Assembly (NCBI RefSeq): GCF_028858725.1
Contig: NC_084769.1
Coordinates: 4,310,001-4,374,000 of the forward strand
Length of the DNA: 64,000 nucleotides
Reading direction: 5' to 3'
From: Colius striatus
Lineage: Eukaryota > Chordata > Aves > Coliiformes > Coliidae
Positions 24,061 to 36,850 of this stretch are shown here, one piece after another (position 1 is the stretch's first letter; the number at the start of each line of letters is the position of its first letter). The position numbers and the translations under genes are program-made. The notes beneath the pieces were generated by a model, which was given only the letters and a program-made list of their open reading frames with translations, was not told the origin of the DNA and did no database searches.

Positions 24061-24112
24061 TTGTACAGAGCCTTCCATAAAGTCTGGATAATAAAATGCT
24101 TTACAGCGAGCA
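24061..24112 (-). mobile_element. Possible CORE-SINE tail remnant, antisense
   Basis: TTGTACAGAGCCTTCCATAA and AAAATGCTTTACAGC follow the same layout as the remnant at 22683, with a terminal 'tatagcgcct' word and then 'gctttacaa'. The match is short and weak. Confidence 0.28.
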
Positions 24113-25240
24113 AAGAGGGAGGGAGGAAGCAGAAAGCAGAACAGATATGTTTTGAGCTGAGATTGGATCCGAAGCAGCGAAGCTGTGCCAAGCAGCAGGA
24201 GCTGCAGAAGAGAAGCTCTCACCCCAGCAGCGGCAGGAGCCCGGGACAAGCCAGGGAGCAGGCTGGGCTTTGGCTGAGCAGCATGAAAAAAAAAAAAAAA
24301 GAAGAGGAGGGGGGAAATAAAAAGACTAAGAGCCAAATTTTTCGCCTGATTCCACCAACGCAACCCCACTGACATCAATGGGTGTAACTGAGAACAGAGC
24401 CAAACCAAGGCAGCCCGGCAGACATGCAGGAAGAGTTGGAAAACAAACAGGATGCTGCTGATGGGTGAAGGAAGATGGATGGGGAGTTCGTGGGGGGAGC
24501 CCCTGGCCACCCCACTCTATGGGAGACCCCATCCCAGATCCACATGGCAGCAGCTGGCTGCTCTGAAAGGTTTTGCTCAGGAGGCCCCAGGATCTCCCCA
24601 GCGCCACCACTCATGGCCTGAGGCAAGGGCTGTGCAGGTTACAGCTCCTGGTCCCCATAGAGCAGTGTGTCAGAGCCCGGGAGGCAGCGGGCGGATGCTG
24701 GACAGAGGGTTGTTCCCTAAAGCTTCACTGATTGTGCAGGAAAAGGCACATTTCTAATGAGTTGATCATCCCACTTCTCCGAGGGGGAAAAAACACAAGT
24801 GAGGGAGCCCACCACAAGAGGAGATGTTTATCTGCCAAATGACAGGACCCCCGCCATTACTTCTGGATCCTGTTGTAGCACGTAAAAAGACCAGATTCAA
24901 TACAAAAATCATTCCCAGCTTCCGCAGCACAGAGATCCATGCAAGACTTAAAAGCCAACTCGATTTCCCCAGGCTTGCGCAGTCTTGTGCTGGGTTCCGT
25001 GGTGTGTGAAGCAGACACGTTTTCTTTTTTTTTTAGAGAATCTCACCCTAGATTACTTTCAAAAGCAGTTTTTTTCACAACATATTTGTTTGGAAGATTT
25101 TTGCCGTCTCTTCCTCTTTTTCTATTTTCAGGCAGTTTCGCTTAGTGGGAAATAGATAAATAAATGCAGATCTTTTTACGGTTACTCGATGCTTTAAAAT
25201 TGATCTGCTGAAACAGAAAAAATTGTTTGGAGCTTGTGGG

Positions 25241-25265
25241 ACACACACACACACACACACACACA
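25241..25265. repeat. (AC)n microsatellite
   Basis: About 12.5 perfect AC units, probably length-polymorphic. It encodes the poly-Thr/His and poly-Cys/Val runs of chance frames on either strand. Confidence 0.97.
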
Positions 25266-26099
25266 TATTCCTTAGTTCTCTAATCCTTCCTAGGATAAAT
25301 AAAAAAGTCCAAATAGTCATTTTGAAAAGTTGTTGGGAGTACACAGACAGCTGTTCCTCATACATACTGCAAATGTTTCTTTTAAATTCCTACGGACGCA
25401 AGAGTTTGATATCAAGCCAGTACCTCTAGAAACGGAGAAAACTAAACACACCCCATACTGATGCTTTTACTGTCCCAACAAACTTTCTCCCACAACTGAA
25501 ACGTTAAAACTTTTACCCCACATCCCACATTGTGAGATTAGTCCAATAACTAATGCTCTGTCCAAGTAAAATACATTTTGTCATTGCTTGAAAATGTTAC
25601 CTTTCACAGAAGTATAGTATTTCTGACCAGCAGGGAACATATGTCAACATTATCTATTATTACACAATGTCAGGACCAGAAAGGGAAGGTGGGTGGTGGA
25701 TGTTAATAACAACTTAAGCGATTTTCTAAAAGAGGCATTTGAGAAGTACAAAGCCAGAAGTTTTGAATGTTTTGTCTGATTGTAGCTGTGTCAGCAACCT
25801 GCCCCCACCACTAGCACAAACCTAATTCTGCCTGTGACCCAGTGCCTAGTTCTCTTTTCAATTTGAGCCAACACATTGCTAAACTGGAAAGTTTGAAAAA
25901 TACCTTAGAAAACTTCTCCACCAAAAGGAAAGAGGAAAAAAGAAAAGCTCACGGTCGGCCCTGGTGAAAATGTTAAGGCTGCGATCTTAAGACAGAGATT
26001 TTTCACTTTGATTTTCTTCAACTCTGTGTTAAACTGCTTTTCGTGCACTGCTGCTCCATGGCTATGTTTGTCTGCAGAACATCTTCAAATTAAAGGTCA

Positions 26100-26178
26100 T
26101 TTTTTGCCACAGATTTTTCAGGTGCCCCCGGTCATATCACTTTTTTCCCCTGCACCTCAGTTTCCCAGGGTGCAGTCC
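26100..26178 (+). mobile_element. Possible MIR core fragment
   Basis: GTCATATCACTTTTTTCCCC followed by TGCACCTCAGTTTCCCAGGG matches the MIR order 'caagtcacttaacctctc' then 'tgcctcagtttcccc'. The diagnostic block is about 40 bases and flanking parts are lost. Confidence 0.4.
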
Positions 26179-27992
26179 TGCTGTTCATGGACTGCTACCT
26201 TTTCCACCTTTCCCAGGTGTTGTGGGACGTGTGTGTCAGGCATCATGATACAATCACGGCAAAAGGGCCTTCCAAACACTCAAGATAAACAGCCAGCTGC
26301 AGTGTTTACTTACCACACACGTGTGAGATTTCACTTTGATAAGCAAATGTGAACTGCTGCAGGAGCCTCCTCAGGTCCTGGGACTCAGGTTTGACATTCC
26401 TCTGCACCATCCTGGATTTGGGGTGATCTGGGTAGTTTAAAGGTGACCAGATAAACATTTTTGTCGTGGATTTGCCCGTAAAACCCTCAGTGTAGCAAAG
26501 TTTGGGAGAGTCCCATTTGCCACCAGGAAGCCAGCAAAGATGGAACAGGCAAATACTTGTGCTAAATAAATCTAAGGGAGATGGGCAGTGATGCCATTAT
26601 TCAGTCACGATTCCAGCAGTAATTCTGTTACTGGAAATGCTGAAATTAGTGTCTCCAGCACCTCTCTTTCACAGCTTGGTGCAATATCAGAGGGGGGAAA
26701 AAAAGCTGCAGAAAACAAAGTCTTTGGTGCTTACCCTTGTAGGAAGCCAAGATCTTGTCACCCACCCAGGGAGAACTCTCCAGAGCCATCCAGCATCACA
26801 GAGGATGAGCACGAGAGTCCCCAGGTACTGGAAGGGGGAGAGGAAAATGGCATTTTCCTTGAAACACTTGCCATGTACGAGGCACTTTTGGTGCAGGTAT
26901 TTCTTAAGCAGCATGTTTCCACGTAGCCAGTGAACAAATGTGTTTGCATCAATCTCCCCATACCACCAAGAGCATCCAGCCCCTCATCATCCTGCTGGTA
27001 TTTGGATAGGGTTGCCATTAAATCTCATTTTCTGCATAACCACATCAAATACTGGGCTTCACATTTCATTTTGCAATGTGGATTTAGGTATTTAGAAAGA
27101 AGAATTACTTCCCCCCCCACCACAATCGTGGCAGTGTCAAAGTTACTGGGCCCAAAATATTTCCTCACCTATTTTTTTGTTTTGTTTTGTATCTGTTTAT
27201 GAAATCTATGTAATTTCTTTGCAGTGTGCTCTTTCCCCAAAAGCAAACCCTTTAGGGTATTTATTCCCCTCAAAATACAAATTATTCTGTTCCCCAGTAA
27301 TTATCTGTTTTGCACACAGTTGAATCAGAAGCAGCAAGATATGAATAAATATATAAATAATGGACACACCAAGGTGTAGTTTCTCATGTTTAACATAACA
27401 CAGGGGAATACACTTTTATAGCAAGCCAGTAAATGTTGTAAACTGATGTTTTCAATTCCAGTGACTTAGAATTAACTTCTAACTGTGAGATCTAAACTAG
27501 CTGCAGTCTTTTATAATCTCATGCTTCAACGTTGGAGCATTTTTTTTGCATCTGCTGTTAAAGAAGAAATTATATTTTACTAGGAGATGGTAAAGGTAAA
27601 CCACAGAAAATTCATGCTTCAAACTGCTTAAATATGATTATTTTTGTTCCATGTGATTTAACTCAGCGATATAAAGGAGAAAGCCCAGTTAGCTTATTGG
27701 AATGGGAATGTGCCGGTGAGCAGAGAAAAGCACACATTGTTTGCCAGCCCTTATGGAGTTTACATAAAAAGGAGAAATATATCAAAAACTGTAGGAAAAT
27801 ATCCTCTTTTTTTTCTCCCATAAATAGCAGTTCAGACATGAAAACAAATATTTTCCTGAGCCTTTTTTTTAAGGCAGAAAAAAGTACCTTTAGAAGCAAT
27901 TTCACACACTAAATTAACTCCAATCCTCTTTGGAAGCGCAAGTTCCTCCAAGCCATGGCAAGGGGCTGCCCCCTCCCAAAAGCCGTCACTCA

Positions 27993-28140
27993 TATAGAAT
28001 GGTAGGGGTTGGAAGGGACTTTGAGAAATCATCTAGCCCAACCTCCCTGCCAAAACAGGTCCACCTAGATCAGGTCACACAGGAAAGCGTCCAGATGGGT
28101 TTTAAAGACCTCCAGAGAAGGAGGTCCAGCCCAGCCTGGC
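27993..28140 (-). mobile_element. CR1 LINE 3' end fragment, antisense
   Basis: It starts with TATAGAATGGTAGGGGTTGG, then AAGGGACTTTGAGAAATCATC, CCCAACCTCCCTGCC, CCACCTAGATCAGGTCACAC and GGGTTTTAAAGACCTCC (quoted in part). The wording pairs with the 3785-4010 copy, for example its 'gacctgatctaggtgaccctg', so both come from related CR1 subfamilies. It fades near 28140. Confidence 0.92.
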
Positions 28141-31100
28141 ATTTGCCTTGTGAGTGTTTGGACCAGCACTGGCTGGTGACTGACTTACAGCTCTCCTCAT
28201 CTGCTACAACACTTTTTTGACCCCTGTCACTCCACTTGGCTCTTCTGCAGGACTGGAGGCATATCAGAGCCCCAAGGCCACTGCCACTTGCATCACTCCA
28301 CCCAGCCAAAGTAAATCCTGAGAGTCAAACATCCCTAAACCTGGGCTTGGAAATCCAAACGTAGTATGTTCTGGAGCTTGCCGGCCTGACTCATCTTCTT
28401 CTTCAGAAATGAGGTTGACGCTCTGAACTCCGATCTGAACCTGGGTCTTGGGTCTGGATCCAAGAGTTTGGGTTGGGCCCCATCTCTACTAAAAAAAAGG
28501 ATAAAAAGAGATGAAAAGATAATTGTAGAAACTTAAAAGCCAGTGCTGCATTCTTTTAAAATTACAAATTAAGCTATAAGTGATTCCAAACTATGCTGTT
28601 TTTATTAAAAATGACTTAATAATCTAATCTTCCTTTCCTTTCTTTTCTTTTGGAATTTATCCTATATCCTAGTAATCGCACATTGAAATTACACAACACC
28701 ACACTGGCTACTCCTGACAATATAAACACAATTGTTTATCCAGCAGCATTATAGGTTCATGCAAAAATATGGCATTTAAAGCTTGTGGTCAGATCAAGAA
28801 ACCACAAGTATAATTGTTTGTTTATCCAGCCAAGCATTACTCTGTCGTGTAAGTTTATGGGGGTTTTTGTATTTATTTATTTATTTCTAAGCTGTTTTGA
28901 GAATCAAAGTTATGGGGCAAAAGCAGCTGATTAAAGGCAAACCCCAGGTGTGGAGGGATGTTTTTAAGGTGGAAATCGCTCCACAGTCGCAGCTTATGTT
29001 ACCCGGTTTCATCCTTCCATTGGAAGCCTCTTGATAACAAGGCCCTTTGGTGGAATTTCGACATATTTTTCCCTTTAGTTTGGGGCAGCTGGTTTCTTTC
29101 CTCTCAGAGGAGAGAGCTGAAGTATATTTATCACTCCAGCAGTGACTCAAAACAAACAGGAAATCTTCATCAGCAGGCTCCTGGGCAAGGCAGATACCAA
29201 GGTACCGGCAGAAAGGAAACAGAGGCTTTCGGCTGTGGGAGTCCGACATGCAGCATATATTGCAGCGACAGCAGATAGCTCAGCCACAGCCACACTACAT
29301 TATTTTTAAATTTAAAAGAATTAAAAATAAAGAGGAGATACCAAGGTAGCTGAGAGCACACATGGCATCCTGGGGGGTGGCTGAGCCAGACACCCAGCCC
29401 GGACATGCAGCCTGAACCTGAGAGCGGGAGGAAACCTGTGTGCCGTCTGGGCTGGGAGCTTTCACTTTGATCCAGTGGCTTAGGAAACCCACTCCTTTCA
29501 CCCCAGCCACTCCTCCTTTTAGAGCAGGGGTTTCCGGCAGGGATGGCAGCCTTGCAACCAAGAGGGAGGCAAAAAAGAAGGAAAACAAAGACACAAAAAC
29601 AAAGCCCAGACTGAAACACACTTAATTTTAACTATTATTCATATTCATGGGTGGTTTTCAGAAAGGCCTCTGAAAACAAGCTAATAAATGACCTGACAGT
29701 GGATGATTCCTCCTGCATTGATTAGACACAGTCCTGACACAGGAGCTGCTCTGTTGCTTTGCGTTTTTTTCCTTTCTTTCCCCACTGGTGTCACTGAACA
29801 TTAAACTAAAAGACTTCAGCCCATCTTAAGAACAAAACACGAGCACAGCACAAGACCAGTACTGGCTTACTGCTTGGAGACTTCTCTGGTAAATGAATGC
29901 AACTCTAGCAAGGATGCTGCGAGACTGTAGGTCTTGTACCACACCAAACACACAAGAAGTGCAGTTTGCTTCACAGTCGTGGGCTCAGCTGATCCATCAG
30001 AAGAGGGAACCAGTTGCTGAAAATGTGGAGGATTGGGAAGAGTCACTATCTGCTTCCCCTGCTCTTCTACTCCTCTCCAGGCGCCTGCTGTTTACTGTGA
30101 CCAGAGACAGGGCACGATGATCCCTTGGTCTGACCTGCTGTGGGCTTATCTCCAGAGCTGGCAGGAAACAGTGGGGCTGGTCAGGCCACACTGTTGATGG
30201 TTAAAAGGAGACTTGTGCACCTTAAAACGTGTGACTGCTTTCCTTGCTTTTGGCCAGCCCTGGGTAGATGTAGTGCTGAGGGCCTACCACATCAGCTTGC
30301 ACTCTTAAGCCAGATTTACCACTAGACCTTACGGTGGCCTGGAATATTGAGTCCTACAGTGGCCTTTTCACATGTCCAGGCTGGGCTTGGTTTGAGCCCT
30401 CAGTACTAGTCCTCTAGTGCAGCAGACATCACGTCCTTATCACGGAGCTGCACCCTGTGACACCTAACCTCAACGCCTCACCACAGAAATCCAGCCCTCT
30501 GTTCATAAGGATGGCTGGCTTGGCTGCTAACCTAAGGTGTGAGGGGCTGATATAGGGAACACCAGACACCCACATCCTCGCAGACAGTTGGAGGGGTAGT
30601 GTACTCGGATGCAAACACCAGCTATGGAAACGACAGCACGAAATCCCTTTGCATGAGACATCCCAGACAGAATAAGCATTAGCTTATTCTTAGGAACCAG
30701 TTTGAAAGCATGAGTGCTTCATGCTGGCTCATGCACAGTCTCCATGGGACTGTCCTATGGAATGCTGGTCAAGGTCTATGTCAGAGAGATGACTACCAAA
30801 ACCTCCAGGCCAAGACAACTCTTTCAGAAGCATCTAGCAGAATGTATCACCACCATGTTGATTCACAGATGTGTCAAGATATAAAGTCAAGCTAGGTGGG
30901 TAACTGGAGAGTTTGTCTAGAGATCATACTGTTTGTATCCTCCTAAGGAACAGCTTGGTCTAGCCAGCCTCCCAATCAATGCAAAGAAAGAGAAACCTGG
31001 TGAAGGATTCTGTATACTGAGCAGTAGGTGAAGTCAAGTTAATCAGTAGGAGAAAATACCAGGGTTGTAAGCAAGAAATATGTTGTATGAGAATGCTGGA

Positions 31101-32779
31101 GACATCCTTCTGCTAGATCTAGCCCATTTCCAGAACAAGGTGATTTGTTTCAAGTGTATAAGCTTTACTGGAGTATTTTTTCTGACACCATACATGCCAG
31201 ATCAGGCAAAATTTCAGTGTGGCCAGAACTCCAGAGCATCAAGAGTTTGGAACGTCCAAAGCAACTGAGTCTTCCAGCCCACCTTCATTGTTGCATCTGT
31301 GTGAGCCATAGCCAGAGCCTGGGCTGCTCTGCACAAATCGTGCCAATCTAACACTGCTAGAGTGTGATGGCCATCCCTACTGCTGGGGGATGCAACATAG
31401 CTCAAAACTTTCTCAAAACTGCTGTACCTACCTCCTCAGAAACATTCTAGTAAATTAGTAAGCTCATAGCAAACACTAACTGCTGTGCCTAAAGGTATGT
31501 TAGAACAGTCTTTGGGCTGTTTTGGCTACCTTGTACTGGTCTTGGGTTTGCCATCTGCAAGTTAAGGAAAGCTAGAGTGAAACATCTTTCTACCACATGT
31601 CTTTCCATTCCTTTCCTTGCCTCTGCCACAGGCTTTACAACCAAGACTGTGGCAAGCAGTCAGCGTGCAATGCTGGGAGGATGCTGAGCAAGATGTGCAA
31701 CCTTCAACATGGCACCAGAGAAACTCAACAAGGCAGAGAACCTACTCCCAAAGCAAAAGAAAGGCACCGTGGTCTCAGTGTTTGGTCTTCAACCAGCTGC
31801 ATTCAAAATATTGGATAGTACAAGCTATTTGAAGCTGCTCTCCAAGAGATAGAGGATTATTGGCTTCAGTGATGAAATGCACTAGTCAGGATTGGTTGAA
31901 TAAAGGATTTTTTTTTTACCTTGGCATTGCTCTGTGCCATCTTGTTTGATTGCTGTATCTCCTCCTCTCAAGTGTGTATTTTCCTTCTCCTAATCTTTGA
32001 ACAACTTTGTGTCGCAACACAAAGGTCTACGCGTTACGCTGTGGAATATTGCACCGAGTCCAGGATCCCACGTGCCACGTTGCACTGAAACAAACCCGAG
32101 ATGCCATCCTGCCTACAGAGCTGACAGCTGGCCAGAACCAGGGCCATTGGATGCCTCCAAAGCAAAGCAATACACACACACACCCCCCCACCACAGTCTC
32201 CCATGGGAAATGGTGCTCAAGCAAAGCACTCAAAGTTATACATGTAATTGATTTTTATCATGATTCCTTTTTAAAACCAAAAAATGCACACTCTCCAAGC
32301 TGCTATTCACATGTGATATCCACAAATCCTGATTCTTAAGGAAGGTCAAAAAACAGGTTGGAAGAATCGAAGGGAATTTATGCAGAATTCAGAATCAGAG
32401 AGGAGAGGATGAAAGCAGAGGAAAGTGTTGTGCATTCAACTGCTTAAGTCCTGCTCAACTCCATGATGACAAACAAACAAATAAAACCCGTGTCTCTTTT
32501 TCTCAGCTCAGTGATTACAGCAAACCCACAGTGCCAGCTTCAGACTGGCAAGGCAACTAGCACTGCTCACAAAAACAGATTCAACGGATTTTTTTTTTCC
32601 CCTTTTTTCTTATATTGGTTGATTCAATTATAAAAGTCTTCCACATTCTACCTATTTACTTACCATCAGCCGAGGGATATTTCTATTCCCACCTCTATTG
32701 TTTCAGGCTTATGAAATGTTAAATCTGAGGAGCAAGGGGAAAAAAAAGAAATCATGACAATATACTGCACACACAGAAG
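28141..32779. other. Non-coding stretch
   Basis: No gene is recognised. Low-complexity features are a pyrimidine TTTCC/TTTTC run at 28630-28651, an ATTT tandem at 28870-28887, and a CA/C-rich run at 32171-32191. The minus frames at 29170-29619 (149 codons) and 28887-29249 (120 codons) have no domain. The 30-32 kb segment is moderately G+C-rich and unremarkable. Confidence 0.68.
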
Positions 32780-33400
32780 AACTCTGAAATAAACTCTTTT
32801 AAAGTCACCGATTTAAATCCACTTGCAAAAAGGAAACTCGGGAAACCCACGTTGCCACAGCAATTCCGATCTGCCACGGAGCTCCCATCCAGGAAAGGTG
32901 TCTCTGATGTTACCTAGGTATTATCCAAACAAAATATTTCCAAAAAAGATATTTGTCAGTCCTTTTTTTTCTTCTAATTCAGCTCTTCGTCTGTCAGTTA
33001 AGAAATAAATGAGAATCAGTACTTCTAACAAAACAAAACAAAGCACGGATTTATTTATTAGGAGACATTAACTCCTAGGGTGCCTTAACGCCTGGGACTC
33101 TAACCTGGCTACCTTACTATTCTGGGCTCATCAGGCCACCAAGAATACTGATTTAGACTCAGGACATTAGGGAAAAGCTCTCCTGTTTTAAATATGGAAA
33201 ACTGTTATTCAGTTATTTCTTGAACAAATACATTTCAAACAATACAAAGGAAACGGCACTTCCCATTTATATGAGTTTACCAACAATAAACCCTACGCAA
33301 AGCACAAAGCCTATTTCAGGTTTGTGAGGGCTATCCGTTACACCACGCTGTCCCATGCAGCAGGGTTTGTGTACCTTGTAGGATCTGACAAAGTTAAGAA
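32780..33400. promoter_or_regulatory. Candidate conserved non-coding region
   Basis: A repeat-free block with retained CpG at 32809-32881 (CACCGATTT, CTCGGG, CCACGTTG, TTCCGATC and CCACGGAG) and again at 33250-33350. In between it is AT-rich. No coding content is recognised. The frame on the minus strand at 33267-33482 and its plus-strand partner are chance overlaps as far as can be seen. Inference from texture only. Confidence 0.22.
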
Positions 33401-35460
33401 AGTTCTCAGAAGTCTGCAGCAAAGACCACTGCCTATCAGTATTATAAATGCAGGAGGAGATTATCTCTCCCCAAACTATCATTCGAAGGGGTGGCTAAAC
33501 CTTTGAGAAATGATTTAGCCACTGTTTCATGCCAGCCTCCCATGAGAGCCCATACAGCTCGCCTCCTGTAGCATCACAATGACTTCTCCTCCCTTTGGAC
33601 CTGCAAAGGTGGGGTCTGCCCTCATTTGTACCACTGCAATGAAAAAGCAACACCACGACAAAAATCACTCATCCAAAGCAACAGGTTGCTCTACTTGTGG
33701 GCAGATTTTTAAGAGAAGCAGAGCCTGCGCTAAAAAGTGTAACAGGCAATTTCTGCTCTGTGCTTAACCTATGCAAATCAGGAGCAAATATAATGATCTT
33801 AGCATCCCATCAGCAGAGTTTGGCAGAGGTAACAACAATCATAGTGAGATAAGACTGGAGGCTTTAAAGGTTGGGAAATAGAAGTATGAGGATTACCAGT
33901 GTGTTTATAGCCAGTTGAGGCTGTTCTCCCAGTCTCTTATAGGAAACAAAAACCCCTCCTTTACACTTCACCCCAAGGGAAGAAAATAATCATTAGCTTT
34001 ACATTATAAAGATATATAAAATAATTGTCTCTAAGATGCCGACATGCCTAAACCAAGTAATCACATGGGTGTACAGCTGTAGTTTTTACTGTTGTGACAC
34101 AACCTACCCTTACTATTACCCTCTCTCTTCAGGTCATTTCTAAAACGTGTCTGTCTGTGAACTGGGACCATGTCCTGTTGGTTTGCACAGCTCCTGGGTT
34201 TTTTTGCCACTATAAATAGAAGGAACAACTTTGATTGCCTGATGTATTCTCCTCCAAATTATTTTGTAGGTTAAACAAAACTTTTCAACTGTTGCAGATA
34301 AAGACAGGCAGAAGGTGTTCTTTCCAAACATCCCAAGCGAAGGAGTACATTTCCTGCTTCCCTTGTTCAACCTACGGCATCAGACATCTGCAACTCTGTT
34401 TACATTCCAGCCCTTCACAACTTAATACCGCTTGAAGCATCAATAATATAGGGCACATTTCTGACTGGTCTTTAGATATTTTTTTATCTCCATGGGACTT
34501 CCTGGTTTGGGATTTAGTAGTTTACAGTTTCTCACTAATGGCAACTAGTTGCAGCATTTGGCCTTGAGAGTTTACATATTATTTAACTGGATATAGGTAG
34601 TTTATTTCAATTACAGTAAAGAGCCCTGTAGAGGGATCGTCTGTTTTTCCCCTTCCAACTATATCAGTCAGCTTAAAGATATTACTACTCTCTATAAACT
34701 GGGCTGTAATCAAGATCTTAGATACACTAGTATTTATTAATGTGCATTTGTCACTTCAAAAAACACATCCTTCCAGAGATCTTTGAGTACTCAAATGTCT
34801 ATTGCCTTAATAAAAGCAGTGTGAGCTTTCTGTGGCGTGCACACATTTTATTTGGTGTGTGTGCACATTCCAATGCTTCTAAGCAGATTGCTCGCCCTCC
34901 TCAAACCGAGGGTCATCTGCTTTTGTCACTGTATTAGAGCATGCTATTTAACTGTACAGGCTGTGCTCCCAGGACAAGCTCTTCTTTCCTGGGGGATGTG
35001 GAGGACGGGCTTTTCTCTCCCTCAACCTGCAGGACCAGCGGACAAATTCAATATTCAGTATCATCCTACTGCATTAGACCTACATCCTTGATGTCTCTCT
35101 GTCCTCATTTTCAAGTCCTGTCTTCAGATTTCCTATGTGTGTTTGCTACACATGCTCCCTGACCTCTGTTTAGATATATCTCCACAATTTATTTCATTCC
35201 TTTGGATAGATAAACTGTTTCCTGTGGTTGGCACTATCACAGATAGTTGGCACCTAAACCAATTCAGGTCAGCCAGGGTCTTGCTGTTGCCGGTGTTACA
35301 TTGAATCCTACATTTGAAACCAAGGCGAGATACTGAAACTTGAGTTTTCTTCTTTTATAGGGCTGCTTTCTTCCACAAAGTATCAAACTAGTACCTGAAC
35401 ATCACCTCCTGAATCAGTTATGCATATTCATGACACTTCTCATATTTGCAAGTAACATTA
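33401..35460. other. Non-coding stretch
   Basis: No gene, RNA or repeat is recognised. A few short frames are open but without domains. I see nothing further here. Confidence 0.68.
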
Positions 35461-35575
35461 CTACAAAGGAAAGCTCGAGACAGCTTGATTAAGCAACTTG
35501 CCCAAGGTCATACAGGAAGTTGTAGAAGAGTCGAAAACAAAAGCCAGATCTTCTTAGCTCCTGTCCAACCCTCTC
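35461..35575 (-). mobile_element. MIR/CORE-type SINE fragment, antisense
   Basis: The phrase AAGCAACTTGCCCAAGGTCA, then TACAGGAAGTTGTAGAAG, then AAGCCAGATCTTCTTAGCTCC is the antisense MIR signature ('gttaagtgacttgcccaaggtcacacagc...gtggcagagcc...caggtcttctgactcc', quoted in part). This covers the core and the segment 5' of it in the sense direction. The tRNA-related head and the 3' tail are not recognisable. Confidence 0.75.
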
Positions 35576-36119
35576 TGGAATGAAAAGGCCAAACAGTTCT
35601 GTGGAAATATTAGCAGAGTCATAGATCTCATCATATGAATTTCACAATGAATTCACAACTTAGCAAAGAAAAGGCACAGAGCTCCCAGCACCGCTTTCCA
35701 AGGAAAAACTCACAACCCCTGCCGTGGCAGCTGGGAAGCATTCCCAGAGCTCTGAGCAGCACCAGCCATGGACACAGCCCCTCTGCTCACACAGAAAGAA
35801 GGAAACAGAGAATAGCAACACCCTGCAAGCATCAGGCCATTTAATGTAAAGGAGTTCTCCCATCCCTGTTTTCTAGACACTTCCCTCCTCTTCAAGAGAG
35901 CGAAAATGCACATCTGTCCTAAAAGCTGCTGAAGTCACTAGAGAGGGTGTATGAAATCACTCAGGATGGCAAAAGGAGCATCCAAAGGGTAACAAAGGCA
36001 GTATTTATATGTCAGTCCTTCTCCCTGTCTCAGTGATAGCCACAGGAATAAACAATAGCCTTGGCCCTTTGGCTGAAAACCGTTAGCTGCAGAGGCCCAA
36101 TTAAGTCGTTGAAAGTCTA
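35576..36119. other. Non-coding stretch
   Basis: Nothing recognised. Overlapping minus frames at 35660-35913 carry no domain. Confidence 0.65.
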
Positions 36120-36850
36120 AACACAGGCACAGGAATCCGCTAATGCCGACAGGACTGCACAATAAGGTCTCATCCTGGCTCTGCTCTGCTCGTGCTGAGC
36201 ATCACCTTGCTGGGAGAGGGGCCCCCCCATCACCAACGAGGCCCCTCTCACGGAAAGGTCCCACTCCACCTCAAAGCTCAACCCAAACATACTCGCTTCC
36301 ACCCGTGTTGGGGAGGATTTCTGGCTCCATGCAGCATCGAGCTCGTGTTCAGCAGCAGGAGTTGGGCAAGCTCAGGCTCACTGCCACCCAACGAGACCGC
36401 ACGTGCGTGTGTACACACGGGCAAAAGGTTGTTAAAGAGCGATCCCCCTCCCCAAGTCTCCGTCAGGTTCAAGCCTCCCTAACATAAACACTTCAAACAG
36501 CCAAGACAGCCTCAATAGCAATGCCAAGAGCAGATAGAGGCTTCGACATTGTCTCGGTACACAGGATGCGGGCTTGACATCATTTAGCGGAGACAATGCT
36601 CGCCCTCTTTCTTTTGGAACCACGTAAAAAACTTGGCCGAATATAAAACGACTTCAAAGACACGTTTCTGTGCCAGCCAGGATGCATCAAAGTTGGGAAA
36701 GGAACGACCCGATTCACCTGATCCGGGGAGCTGATAGAGAAGCGCAGGGAAGCGGCTTTTATCGATGTACCTTCCCAGCACTTCCTTCCTGCCTCCGATG
36801 CTATTTAAACCCCTCTCGCCTACCTCCAGCCAGACCTGCCATCCTCCGCT
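36120..36850. promoter_or_regulatory. CpG-enriched domain, candidate promoter or regulatory hub
   Basis: Seen: about 34 CpG dinucleotides in roughly 720 bases (about 47 per kb), the longest CpG-rich stretch in the window. Near the right edge TATTTAAA (36802-36809) sits inside a C-rich pyrimidine context, as a TATA box would. An inverted pair of SOX-like words, CATTGTCTC (36547-36555) and GAGACAATG (36590-36598), lies in the middle. Frames of 114 and 96 codons overlap in two plus-strand registers and cannot both be coding; neither has a domain. Inference: an unannotated promoter, perhaps of a non-coding RNA, or a CpG-bearing enhancer. Confidence 0.35.

Larger units (their letters stand above)
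20006..27992. other. Long non-coding stretch
   Basis: No protein-coding gene or structured RNA is recognised in about 8 kb. It includes three weak MIR-like remnants (22683-22740, 24061-24112 and 26100-26178), a 10-base-period repeat at 22915-22954, an A run at 24286-24300 and an (AC)n microsatellite at 25241-25265. Minus-strand frames of 164 codons (24016-24510) and 144 codons (23024-23458) have no domain; the first contains a poly-phenylalanine run that comes from the A tract. A small CpG cluster near 23717-23735 (CTCGAGCCACGTCGACCGAG) stands out but is isolated. Confidence 0.68.

Noticed and set aside
24016-24510. 164-codon minus-strand frame
   Set aside because: It contains a poly-Phe run from an A tract and low-complexity leucine-rich sequence; no recognisable family.
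29170-29619. 149-codon minus-strand frame, with a 108-codon frame in another register of the same strand
   Set aside because: Two registers cannot both be coding over the same bases, and neither has a recognisable motif.
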